From NCBI RefSeq assembly GCF_000382145.1, contig NZ_KB907642.1, positions 1-61,676 of the forward strand: a stretch of DNA of 61,676 nt, in the 5' to 3' direction. The stretch is from Psychrobacter lutiphocae DSM 21542. GTDB taxonomy: Bacteria > Pseudomonadota > Gammaproteobacteria > Pseudomonadales > Moraxellaceae. The position numbers were made by a program, and so were the translations under genes. A model generated the notes under the pieces. It was given only the letters and a program-made list of their open reading frames with translations. It was not told the DNA's origin and ran no database searches. Shown piece after piece: positions 53,640-61,676 of this stretch (position 1 is the first letter of the stretch; every line of letters starts with the position of its first letter).

Positions 53640-54707
53640 ATGAGAGTCATGAGCCTGTCGTTTTCCCACGCCCATAGCCAAGGTAGCGGCACTACTGAAG
53701 TAGTTGCGGTGTTGATTGCTATTACTGCCAACAAAGCCCGAGTATTAACGGTAGCAGAAGGCAAGTTATTGCCCAATGGGCCTTTAATGCCGCTGCATCG
53801 CTCCTTACAAGCAGGTGTGCGACAATGGGTAGAAGAACAGACACAGCAGCCTTTGGGTTATATTGAGCAGCTTTATACTTTTGTTGATACCAACCGACGT
53901 AATAAAGAGGGTCATGCGCTGGTTTATGTGAGCTATATGGGCTTGGTACAAGAGTCTCATGCGGAGTCATCATTATCAGAAGCAAATAGCACCCAGAGCC
54001 GAACTGCGCTATGGCGAGATTGGTATGATTATTTTCCTTGGGAGGATTACTCAGATAAAGTTGCCAAGCAATACAGTATGCAAATTGGCGAGCAACTAAA
54101 ACAGTGGGCGTATGCAGCTGTAAATAAAACGGAAGTAAAAAAGCGTTTACAGCGTATATATCTATGTTGGGGTGGAGATTGGGAGCAAGACATAGCGTTT
54201 CGAGATATGGTGTTAAATGAGGGTAACCATAGACAAAGTACCAATGAGATGTTTACCAAGTGGGTAGCAGAGCATGCGCTATTGCGTTATGAAATGCTGT
54301 ATGAGGCGGGATTGATACCTGAGTCACCTTTTTACAATGCCACAAAACTACCTGAACATTGGCAACAAGTTATCGGTGAGCCCATGTACTATGATCATAG
54401 GCGGGTGATTGCCACTGCCATATCACGCTTGCGAGCTAAGATTGAGTATCGTCCGCTGATTTTTGGCTTGATGCCAGAAGAGTTTACTTTATTGCAGTTG
54501 CAACAAAGTGTGGAAGCTTTATCAGGCGTACCACTACACAAGCAAAACTTTAGACGACTGCTTGAAAGTCAAAATTTGCTGGAGCCAACAGGCAATAGTC
54601 GGCAAACAGGACGAGGGCGACCCGCTAAGCTTTATCGCTTCCGCTTCGATATTGAGTTACAAAGTTTGTTAATGGACAGCAAGCTACCCAAGAGTAATAG
54701 GGCGTAA
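53640..54707 (+). CDS. NadQ/NrtR-type Nudix-like transcriptional regulator of NAD synthesis
   Basis: The 355-residue protein combines a Nudix-like N-terminal domain with a winged-helix C-terminus. The Nudix part (EVVAVLIAITANKARVLTV, then PLHRSLQAGVRQWVEEQT and PLGYIEQLYTFVDT) retains the fold pattern. It lacks the REx2EE metal box, as in regulators that bind ADP-ribose or related metabolites without hydrolysis. The winged helix is at about 275-350 (EEFTLLQLQQSVEALSGVPL then GRPAKLYRF). The middle 80 residues are less conserved. It is flanked by nadA and nadC, with a matching palindrome in front of each. Confidence 0.82.
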   Translation: MRVMSLSFSHAHSQGSGTTEVVAVLIAITANKARVLTVAEGKLLPNGPLMPLHRSLQAGVRQWVEEQTQQPLGYIEQLYTFVDTNRRNKEGHALVYVSYMGLVQESHAESSLSEANSTQSRTALWRDWYDYFPWEDYSDKVAKQYSMQIGEQLKQWAYAAVNKTEVKKRLQRIYLCWGGDWEQDIAFRDMVLNEGNHRQSTNEMFTKWVAEHALLRYEMLYEAGLIPESPFYNATKLPEHWQQVIGEPMYYDHRRVIATAISRLRAKIEYRPLIFGLMPEEFTLLQLQQSVEALSGVPLHKQNFRRLLESQNLLEPTGNSRQTGRGRPAKLYRFRFDIELQSLLMDSKLPKSNRA

Positions 54708-54772
54708 CGCTGAGTTTTCATAAAGATTATATGGGTTTTTTATTGCCAATACTTTATTTGTTGGTTATATTT

Positions 54773-54789
54773 ATGCTCAACTTGAGTAT
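54773..54789. promoter_or_regulatory. Candidate operator upstream of nadC
   Basis: ATGCTCA-ACT-TGAGTAT repeats the nadA core with one arm mismatch (C to T) and the same 3-base spacer. It lies 103-119 bases before the nadC start. Confidence 0.72.
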
Positions 54790-54891
54790 TAAATAGCTGT
54801 TATATTTCATACCCATCCTATTTAATATTGATGGTTTTTACAACATTGATATTCTTTACAACATTGATGACCGATAAAAAAGGGACACTTT

Positions 54892-55827
54892 ATGTCAATC
54901 ACCTCTACCGTACAGCGCACAACATCATCGGACTTGGCTAAGTCTAGGGATGAGGATAAGGAAATTATGGAGCCAGCGCTAAATGATGTACTGCTTATCC
55001 CCTTGGTTCAAGCGGCCTTACTTGAGGACTTAGGAAGACGTGGTGATGTCACCTCGCAAGCGACTATCCCAGTAGACAAACAAGCGACACTGACATTAAC
55101 CGTTCGTGACGATGGGGTGGTTTGTGGACTGGACTTGGCAAGGTTGGCATTTGCACAGGTGGATGCATCCATCGAGTTTAGCGCCGATACGCATGATGGC
55201 GCTTGGGTATCCAAAGGTCAAGTATTGGCAACCATTAGTGGTAATGCGCGCAATCTATTAACAGCAGAGCGCACCGCATTGAATTTTATGACCCATCTTA
55301 GCGGTATCGCAACCGCCACACGCAAGGTCGTAGATTTGGTAGCTGACTATCCCACACAAATCACCTGCACACGTAAGACCATTCCTGGTTTGCGCACCAT
55401 CCAAAAGTATGCCGTACGCTGTGGCGGTGGTCGCAACCATCGCTTGGGATTGGATGATGCTATTTTGATTAAAGACAATCATATTGCAATAGCAGGCAAC
55501 ATCCCCAGTGCAATTGCTCAAGCAAAGCAGTTGGCTGGGCATTTAATTCCAATTGAGATAGAAGTGGATACTTTGGAGCAACTGCAACAAGCGCTTGATG
55601 CTGGTGCGGAATTAATTTTATTAGACAATATGCATCCAGACACCTTGCGTCAAGCAGTAGCTATGTGCCACAATCACCCTAATGGTCGTATAAAAACCGA
55701 AGCATCAGGTGGCATCACCCCAGATAGCGTACTTGCAGTGGCCAAAACTGGTGTGGACTATATCGCTATGGGTTATCTGACCCACAGCACTACGGCACTA
55801 GATATTGGGATGGATTTTTCTGCATAA
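54892..55827 (+). CDS. nadC: Nicotinate-nucleotide pyrophosphorylase (carboxylating)
   Basis: NadC makes nicotinate mononucleotide from quinolinate and PRPP. The 311-residue protein has LLEDLGRRGDVTSQATIP, ERTALNFMTHLSGIATATRK, the signature TCTRKTIPGLRTIQKYAV, GGGRNHRLGLDDAILIKDNHI, IEIEVDTLEQL and EASGGITPDSV. It has about 25 extra N-terminal residues. An R3 repeat follows directly. Confidence 0.96.
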   Translation: MSITSTVQRTTSSDLAKSRDEDKEIMEPALNDVLLIPLVQAALLEDLGRRGDVTSQATIPVDKQATLTLTVRDDGVVCGLDLARLAFAQVDASIEFSADTHDGAWVSKGQVLATISGNARNLLTAERTALNFMTHLSGIATATRKVVDLVADYPTQITCTRKTIPGLRTIQKYAVRCGGGRNHRLGLDDAILIKDNHIAIAGNIPSAIAQAKQLAGHLIPIEIEVDTLEQLQQALDAGAELILLDNMHPDTLRQAVAMCHNHPNGRIKTEASGGITPDSVLAVAKTGVDYIAMGYLTHSTTALDIGMDFSA

Positions 55828-55846
55828 ACATTAACCCTAGATAAAT

Positions 55847-55980
55847 TAGGAGCTAGGTGCGAGTAGATATTATGGCAACTGGTAATCATTTATGAATCCT
55901 CTGAAGGTAGAGACAGACGCTCCATAAATAATAACCAGTCGCTTTTAAAGCCTTGAAATCGTATTTTTGCGTAAGTCCTA
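55847..55980. repeat. 134-bp repeat, copy 2 (family R3)
   Basis: This copy has the same length as 43085-43218 and near-identical sequence from GAGTAGATATTATGGCAACT onward. The right terminal repeat CGTAAGTCCTA (55970-55980) is intact; the left end has drifted (TTAGGAGCTAGGTGC). It sits between nadC and marC. Confidence 0.87.
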
Positions 55981-56099
55981 TAAACATTGATCCTAAATAA
56001 AAATTGACACCTTGTCTTGCTACTGAATCACTAAAAATTGGGATGTATCTAGCGATTGTGTTAAAATCGCCCCCCCGTTTGCAAACTGAGGCGCCCGTT

Positions 56100-56747
56100 A
56101 TGGATATGGACACCCAAATTGTCAAAATCATCCTAGCTTTTTTGGTGCTAATCAATCCCTTTAGCGCATTAACGCTTTTTTTAGATTTAACCCGTGGTTA
56201 TAGTAGTGCCGACAGGCGTCGATTTGCACGTATTAGTAGTTTGACTGTCTTTATTACGGTCTTATTCTTTACGCTTGCAGGCGAGCTGCTATTACGTGCC
56301 TTGGGTATTTCCATAGGCTCGTTCCAAGTTGCAGGCGGCATCTTGGTACTATTAATTGCCATCAATATGATGAATGGTGAGGGCAACCCAGTCAAACCCG
56401 ATCAAGAAAACGTTGACTTTGACGACAGCGTTGAGAGCATCGGTAGCACAGCGGCAGCGGTCGTGCCTTTAGCTATTCCGATGATGGTTGGTCCAGGTGG
56501 CATATCCACAGTTATCATTTATTCAGCACAAGTCACTGACTGGCATCAAAAGCTGGCGATTATTATCGCTGGCCTGATGATTTCAGTGTTTTGTTACTTA
56601 GCATTAACAGCCGCCGCCCGTATCAGCCGTATCCTAGGTGATACAGGCCTAAATATTATTAGTCGAATCATGGGGATGCTTCTAGCTGCGGTTTCTATCG
56701 AAATTTTGGTGAGCGGCTTGCGTACCATCTTCCCACAATTACTATAA
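56100..56747 (+). CDS. MarC family membrane protein
   Basis: ATG 56100 (MDMDTQIVKIILAFLVL) is the family-like start, behind GAGGCGCC. The 215-residue product has six hydrophobic segments with LVLINPFSALTLFLDLT near the N-terminus, QVAGGILVLLIAINMM, VVPLAIPMMVGPGGISTVII and RIMGMLLAAVSIEILVSGL. MarC proteins have no settled function. A run of seven C's lies 24 bases upstream (56070-56076). Confidence 0.88.
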   Translation: MDMDTQIVKIILAFLVLINPFSALTLFLDLTRGYSSADRRRFARISSLTVFITVLFFTLAGELLLRALGISIGSFQVAGGILVLLIAINMMNGEGNPVKPDQENVDFDDSVESIGSTAAAVVPLAIPMMVGPGGISTVIIYSAQVTDWHQKLAIIIAGLMISVFCYLALTAAARISRILGDTGLNIISRIMGMLLAAVSIEILVSGLRTIFPQLL

Positions 56748-56762
56748 CTGGTAACTCATCAA

Positions 56763-56848
56763 GGCTTCAAATACCCAATAGGTATGAAGCCAATCCCGCT
56801 ATCCACGTCTATCTTAGCCAGCCACTGGCGCAGCGACTATTGGCTAAG
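56763..56848. repeat. Two hairpins between marC and the CdiA-like remnant
   Basis: GGCTTCAAATACC/GGTATGAAGCC (56763-56791) and CTTAGCCA/TGGCTAAG (56813-56848) are consecutive stem-loops. Neither is followed by a T run. They may form the marC 3' end or mark the junction where the CdiA-like sequence was joined. Confidence 0.45.
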
Positions 56849-56931
56849 CTTGCGTCAACAACCAAACCTACCCCGTTAAGCAACCAGTATTTTAAAACTG
56901 AAGCCCAATGGCCAGCGCAGGGAAGTGTTAA

Positions 56932-59289
56932 GGTACTCAACTACAAGCTGCCAACACCACTTTAGTCAGTGATGACGCTACCTTTAAAGGTGCTTCAGGC
57001 AATCTTGGTAACTTAAATGTCGATGATCTAATCAGTTTAACCCTCAAATCAGGTACCAACACCACTACCAGCTCAAGCAATAGCAAAACCAACGCTCAAA
57101 CAGCCAGCATCAATACCGCAGGCAATGTAAGCTTAGGTTTAAGCACTCAAAACAGCAGCTCTCAAGGTAGTAGTACTACGCAAGTTAATACCAACCTCAA
57201 TGTTGACAGTCTAAGCGGTCATGCCAATACAACCACCTTAAAGGGTGGGGTTATTGACATAAGCGGTGCTAATTCGGGTAGCTATACCACAAATAAACTT
57301 CACATTGAAACCGTACAAGACACCAGTAAAAGCAGTAACAACAGCTCAGGGGCTAACATAGGCATTAATCTATCAGGTGGTACACCTACAGGTGGCAGCC
57401 TAGGCGCCAACAAAGCCAATGGTAGCTCACAAAGCGTTACCGCAGCTGAATTAAGCGGCATCATCGATAGAGGTGATAAGCAATCCTTCAAAGCAGGCGA
57501 CACCACCAACATAGGCGGTATTATCGCCAATATCCAAACCGATAGTGAGGGCAATCAAAGCAGTGGCACCCTTAACTTCACCACCGACACCTTAACGACC
57601 CAAGATATCACCAACACTGCTACTAATGAACAACGTAGCATTGGAGGTAGTGTTGGCGTAGGTACAGGAAAACAAGGTCAAAGCATTAATAATGTAGGGC
57701 TACAAGTTGGTCATACTGCCAATGAATTTGAAAGTGTGACAAAAGCCACTGTCGGTGAAGGCGCTATCGTCACCAGTGATGCAATAACAGGCAAAGATAG
57801 CCTAGCGGGTGTTAACCGAGATGCGTTCAATACTGAAATCATCATCAAAGATCAACAAACCGCAGGGCTTGATGTCGATGCCAATATTGATGCTAGGGTG
57901 TTTACCAAGGCGGGTCGAGATGAGATTATCGATGAGCAGAAAGATATTGGGAAGAATGCTAAGAAAATAGGTGCTATTACCGTCAGTGACGCTCTAAAAG
58001 CTCCAGCTATTATTGCCGCTATAACCGACAACGGTAATAAAAACCCTGATAGTCAAAATAAATCAACCTTAGATAAAGCCAAAGATAACATTACCCAAAT
58101 CGGTAATAACAATCGAACAGGTATGAGTGATGACACTGCCACTTTAGTTGCAACGGAAGAGCTTATTGTAACAGGGGATATTACCAATGATGTTGTTGCA
58201 CAAGATACTTATAAACAACTAGCAAGTGAGATAGCCTCTGGTACTGATGCACAAAATGCAAATGTCTATGTTACCCCTGATTTAACTGAGTCTCGAGGTG
58301 GCGAACTTGGAACGATAGTATTAGGCTCAGCCAATGAAACCACACAACTAGATATTTATCTGGATAGGGGTGCGCTTGATAGAAGCGATGGCGTCACAGT
58401 TGCCAATGGTCAAGTAGAGCCAATACTGAATGCACCAAGAACGATTAATGTATTAAACGAAGAGATAGCACATAGCAATGGTATGGGTGAGGCGTCCGCC
58501 TCGACAATGGGTAATTTAGGTGAGATAGCTTATGATGTGGGTAAATGGGCGAATAGTGATGATATCGCTGAGGCGAAGGAAAGTATTGACACGACTGCTA
58601 TTAATAATGCCAATACTGCTCAAGAACAGCAAGAGATGCTGGCTGCAAATAAGGAGCGGTTAGAGTCTCAGCAAGAGGCTGGGGATGCGTTTGAGAATAA
58701 GTTAAATACTGGAGGGTCAGGCGCTGGTTCGTCTTGGGGTAATAGTGAAAAGGTTGAGCAGCAAGAAAGAATGGATAGAACAATGCTTGCCTTAAACAGA
58801 AATATGATGTTTGATTGGAAAAAGTCTGAACATCGTCCTTCAATGCACTATATGAATGGCTCTTTTTTACCTTCAGGCGCTACTGTTAGATTTGGAGTAA
58901 ACTATACCTCTATAGGTGATGATATTAGGACTATTAATATTACTAACAATTCGAGATTAGAACCACAGATGCATAATGTCATAGTACATGGAGAACTAGA
59001 AAATAGAGATAAAAATACTACAAATAATATGTATGTAAATGATTTACCTACTCACACTCAGCAGATTGCTGATGCGATTTTATCTAATCCCTCATATAAA
59101 GGAGAAATCATCAATCTGATTAGCTGTCATTCAGCTTGTAATGGAACTGCTCAAGAATTGAGCAATATTACTGGATCCATAGTACGTGCTCCTACAGATC
59201 GTATAGGGATTCCACGAGGGTCAAAGCCTGGTACACCATTAGTAATTGATAGAAATGGCGAATATAGATATTTCACACCTGAGAAATAA
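56932..59289 (+). pseudogene. 5'-truncated CdiA/filamentous haemagglutinin with C-terminal candidate toxin domain
   Basis: The frame is open from 56932, just after a stop, but has no start or secretion domain; the first Met is at 57736. Residues before that Met are FHA/CdiA-type repeats (NTAGNVSLGLSTQNS, IDISGANSGSY, GGIIANIQTDSEGN). The next region (KDIGKNAKKIGAITVSDAL, EEIAHSNGMGEASASTMG) resembles the pretoxin part of Moraxellaceae haemagglutinins. From about 58790 the DNA becomes more AT-rich and the protein ends in a distinct domain. Counting from the Met at 57736, that domain has His418 in VIVHGELE and Cys464 in INLISCHSACNG, followed by IVRAPTDRI. That His...Cys layout recalls clan CD cysteine peptidases (C80 or DUF4347 type). 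As it stands it cannot be exported. Confidence 0.75.
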
Positions 59290-59299
59290 GGAGGATAAG

Positions 59300-59722
59300 A
59301 TGTATTTAGTTGGATTTTTTAAAGAGATCGAACCAGGTTTTAGTGATTTTCCAGATTCAATTTATGATTTTAAAAATAAATTAGATCCAGATATAAAACC
59401 TATGGTTTTAAATTATTTAACACAGTCAACAGGTATATTTGATTGGCTTGAAACTGTAAGGGATTGTTTGAATAGAGAAAAAGTCATAGCAGGCGGCGGT
59501 TCGTGTATATGGAGTGATGGGGAATGGATATTTAGAGAAGATCTAGCATATTACGTAAAGGAATACGATGTGGGTTTGCCAAGTAAGTTTATTGATAAAA
59601 TTATTAATAATCATGGAATTCCACCTTTATCAGATGAAACAGTAAGAATGGATCTAGATGAAATTATGGGTACAATAAATCGAGCTTATGATGGAGATAG
59701 AGATATGTTCGTTGAGCCGTAG
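59300..59722 (+). CDS. Candidate immunity protein for the CdiA tip
   Basis: ATG 59300 follows AAGGAGGAT, only 10 bases after the CdiA-like stop. The 140-residue product (MYLVGFFKEIEPGFSDFPDS to DGDRDMFVEP) is acidic, soluble, AT-rich and matches no family I know. Position, size and charge are typical of CdiI immunity genes. Function is inferred from context. Confidence 0.65.
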   Translation: MYLVGFFKEIEPGFSDFPDSIYDFKNKLDPDIKPMVLNYLTQSTGIFDWLETVRDCLNREKVIAGGGSCIWSDGEWIFREDLAYYVKEYDVGLPSKFIDKIINNHGIPPLSDETVRMDLDEIMGTINRAYDGDRDMFVEP

Positions 59723-59724
59723 CT

Positions 59725-60190
59725 TTGTGGACAAGTAATGAAGCCTATCATCTTCCAGTTAATAGGAATGTAGATCCTATTTTAGCAGCATGGATAAATC
59801 AAGTGATAGCTACTGATGGAGATTTTAAGTCTTACAAATATACGTGGGACGCTCAGAATTTAAAGGGTAATAAACCTTTACCTCAAATATTGACGCCCGA
59901 ACCTGAAACGACAAAATCAAAATCAAAAGCTTTATATCAAGGTAAGAACCCTGCCAAAGTAGTTGGTTCAAGAGAGCTTCAATCAATCAATAAAGCAGTA
60001 ACGAATGGCGCTGACTTAAGGGGTGGGAATTTAATTCAAGCAGAGTCTGACAAAATGCTTAATGAAAAAGTTGCACCGGTTGCTCAAGCAGGTTTTGGTG
60101 CAGCTGAAGTTGTTGGTGGTATGACACTTTGCGCATCAGTTGTGGGTTGTACAGTAGGTGGCGCACTTATAATAGAAGGCTCTCGGTGTT
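59725..60190 (+). pseudogene. Displaced CdiA/haemagglutinin C-terminal fragment, cut by an IS3 element
   Basis: The frame starts without an ATG (TTG at 59725) directly after the immunity gene and reads NEAYHLPVNRNVDPILAAWIN, then PVAQAGFGAAEVVGGMTLCAS. Such text occurs near the C-termini of large haemagglutinins, before or within the toxin region. It ends at 60190, where the IS3 end begins, so the original tip is missing or lies beyond the IS. It looks like a recombination leftover from a previous C-terminal module. Confidence 0.65.
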
Positions 60191-60219
60191 TGTCAACATA
60201 GTTGTCACCAATATATGAA

Positions 60220-61119
60220 TTAGGCGACTCTCATTTCATCAATCGATTTAGGCTCTTTGAACGGATTTAAAGTCGTTGGCTTAACTGGCGTACAATTTCT
60301 TACGGCACGGCTCCCCCAACGAGTAGGGTTAAGACTTTTAGCATCCTCCATTATCAGTTTGCGTTTCGCTAGTATCTCTTTATCTTTACCTGTATGACGC
60401 TCATTAGGGGTTACAAAGCGAAGCTTGCTGTGCTTATGCTCCATGTTGTACCAATGGGTAAACCTAAGCACCCATTGCCTTGCGGTCTCAAGGCTATTAA
60501 AGCCATCTGTTGGCCAATTAGGACGATACTTAAACGTCCTAAATAAAGACTCTGCAAACGGATTATCATTACTTACTCGAGGTCTACTATAAGAGGTCAC
60601 AACCCCAAGCTCATAGGCTTTCATCCGCATCGTTTGCGCCTTCATCGGTGCACCATTATCAGAATGTAGAACGACACCTGAATGCAGACACTTCTCTTTA
60701 ATTAACGTACGCTGTAAAAGCTTGGCAGCAAGCTCACCTGACTCATGGTCATACACCTCCCATCCGACAATCTTACGGCTATACACATCTTCAATCATAT
60801 ATAGATAGTAGAACTGACCGCGTACAGGACTTGGCAGGTATGTGATGTCCCAACAGAACACTTGGCATGGCCCTGTGGCGGTAAATGATTGCGGTGCACT
60901 GTAAGCTCTGGGCGCAAGGTTACGTCCCCTGTGGTTTAGTTGATTATGGGCGTTAAGTACACGATAAAAGGTGGATTCAGAAGCATGATAGATACCTTCA
61001 TCTAGCAAGGTGGGTACGATCTGTGTCGGTGGTAGGCTTGCAAAGCGGGGCTCGTTACAGACTTTGATGATGGCAGCTGTTTCATCATCTGTGAGCTTGT
61101 TGCTGGGCATAGGCCGCAC
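60220..61119 (-). CDS. IS3-family transposase OrfB (DDE integrase domain)
   Basis: The listed frame begins at a GTG, but the open frame continues upstream through YITWIQEAKDSGARLPPACN to the frameshift site, so OrfB is normally made as an OrfAB fusion. Catalytic residues are Asp in CWDITYLPS, Asp in VLHSDNGAPM, and Glu in NPFAESLFRTFKY (D-D-35-E spacing pattern). The C-terminus carries the THWYNMEHKHSKLRFVTPNER motif of IS3 transposases. Confidence 0.92.
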   Translation of the reverse strand: MRPMPSNKLTDDETAAIIKVCNEPRFASLPPTQIVPTLLDEGIYHASESTFYRVLNAHNQLNHRGRNLAPRAYSAPQSFTATGPCQVFCWDITYLPSPVRGQFYYLYMIEDVYSRKIVGWEVYDHESGELAAKLLQRTLIKEKCLHSGVVLHSDNGAPMKAQTMRMKAYELGVVTSYSRPRVSNDNPFAESLFRTFKYRPNWPTDGFNSLETARQWVLRFTHWYNMEHKHSKLRFVTPNERHTGKDKEILAKRKLIMEDAKSLNPTRWGSRAVRNCTPVKPTTLNPFKEPKSIDEMRVA

Positions 61120-61280
61120 AGCTTCAGATCGCTTGTCATGAGCTATTTGACCTTGCTTATACCAGCGTCTATAGGTACGTACACTAATACCTGCCTCGTT
61201 ACAGGCAGGTGGTAGTCTTGCCCCTGAGTCTTTGGCTTCTTGTATCCATGTGATATATTGTTTGCGCTGTGGCAGTGAGG

Positions 61281-61628
61281 TTAGTCGTCCTCGCTTTGCG
61301 TCTCCCAGAGCGCATCCAGCTTTTTTCTGAGCACCAGTAAGGCGGCAGTTTCTGCTAAAGCTTTCTCTTTGCGATTAAGCTCACGCTCTAGCTTTTTAAT
61401 CTTTTTGCGGTCTGCTTGTTGCTGGCGTTTGCTTGCTAAGCTTTGCTTTTGGCTTTGATTGAATCCTGATAAAGCACCTGCTCGCCATGCTTTGATTTGT
61501 TCGATGTATAGGCCTTTACGACGACAGTATTCGCTAAGTTCAGTCTCTGTCAATCCGCTGGTCTCAATGATGGTGGCAAGCTTGGCTTCGCTTGACCAGT
61601 TGTCGGGGGTGTTTTTATTACCGGGCAT
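61281..61628 (-). CDS. IS3-family OrfA (helix-turn-helix)
   Basis: The 115-residue product starts at ATG 61628 behind AAGGACAG. A helix-turn-helix region (KLATIIETSGLTETELSEYCRRKGLY) is followed by a leucine-zipper-like coiled coil (KKIKKLERELNRKEKALAETAALL). The slippery A AAA AAG lies 12 codons before its stop. Confidence 0.9.
   Translation of the reverse strand: MPGNKNTPDNWSSEAKLATIIETSGLTETELSEYCRRKGLYIEQIKAWRAGALSGFNQSQKQSLASKRQQQADRKKIKKLERELNRKEKALAETAALLVLRKKLDALWETQSEDD
61320..61326 (-). promoter_or_regulatory. Programmed -1 ribosomal frameshift site of the IS3 element
   Basis: On the minus strand the heptamer A AAA AAG occurs in the orfA frame (AGA AAA AAG). Slipping back one base continues in the orfB frame without a stop through AGCALGDAKRGRLTSLPQ. 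This is the standard IS3 slippery sequence. Confidence 0.85.
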
Positions 61629-61676
61629 GGGCTGTCCTTGCTTTTGGGCTTGATTACGCCAATTATACAGGGTCTG

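Larger units (their letters stand above)
60191..61676 (-). mobile_element. IS3-family insertion sequence (right end beyond window)
   Basis: It contains overlapping orfA and orfB on the minus strand joined by a -1 frameshift signal. The left boundary is placed at TGTCAACATAG (60191), where the CdiA-like fragment ends and a TG-starting end typical of IS3 appears. The other end is outside the window, so the inverted repeat and target duplication could not be checked. Confidence 0.85.

Noticed and set aside
55886..56155. 89-codon minus-strand ORF between nadC and marC
   Set aside because: Made largely of R3 repeat sequence and the antisense of the marC start.
1..61676. tRNA or rRNA genes
   Set aside because: No cloverleaf with a TTCGA-type T-loop or rRNA block was recognised on either strand.

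Overview
The window looks like a chromosomal segment of a gamma-proteobacterium of the family Moraxellaceae, most likely Psychrobacter or a close relative. The basis is protein-level resemblance: a uvrA-yajR-ssb run, recA-recX, HscC with a J-domain partner, paired UbiH/UbiF-type hydroxylases, and a nadA-nadB/NadQ-like/nadC cluster. Composition is moderately AT-rich, with two clearly AT-richer accessory islands near the ends. No species assignment was tested.

Layout. 1-1600: the 5' part of an IS630-type transposase runs off the left edge, next to a flavin monooxygenase gene interrupted by a 168-bp MITE at a TA site. 1819-5063: an AT-rich island with an unrecognised 560-aa protein on the minus strand and, divergently, a run of small plus-strand genes (two 26-codon ORFs, a HicA-like toxin without HicB, a glycine/alanine-rich hydrophobic protein, a 57-aa basic protein). 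5221-6613: a complete IS4-type element that has split the uvrA terminator. 6657-27146: DNA repair, tRNA modification and small housekeeping genes (uvrA, yajR, ssb, a PLP decarboxylase, tatD-like, tcdA, mnmC, yciI, yciB, rnm, truD, a GNAT gene, a J-domain gene, hscC). 27299-34778: recX, recA, sodC, a lon gene lacking its whole ATPase domain, and a Na+/H+ antiporter-type carrier. 34861-49634: fau, fumC, an ACP/MliC-like secreted protein, an LprI-like lipoprotein, an MltB-type transglycosylase, hsp20, ybeY, a PhoH-like gene, two ubiquinone hydroxylases, a PIN/NYN-like protein and lysO. 50172-55827: the de novo NAD pathway (nadB, nadA, nadC) around a Nudix-like regulator, with a shared 17-bp operator candidate in front of nadA and nadC. 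56100-61676: marC, then a 5'-truncated CdiA/haemagglutinin C-terminus with a candidate cysteine-peptidase-like toxin tip, a candidate immunity gene, a further CdiA fragment, and an IS3-family element running off the right edge.

The most notable non-coding content is a set of short dispersed repeats that recur between housekeeping genes: a ~98-bp family (3 copies, same orientation) carrying a DnaA-box-like site next to a GC-only palindrome; a 104-bp MITE-like family (3 copies, one between nadA and nadB); a 134-bp TA-flanked family (2 copies); and a 45-bp hairpin family (2 copies). Several genes also carry in-frame or upstream minisatellites (mnmC, nadB, recX).

The strongest candidates for something undescribed are the 1.8-5.1 kb small-gene island, the orphan CdiA-tip/immunity pair at 58.7-59.7 kb, the 98-bp repeat family, and the NAD-gene operator. 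The lon deletion is the most consequential gene loss and needs confirmation from reads. All functional calls come from reading motifs and remembered family features; no database search was run.
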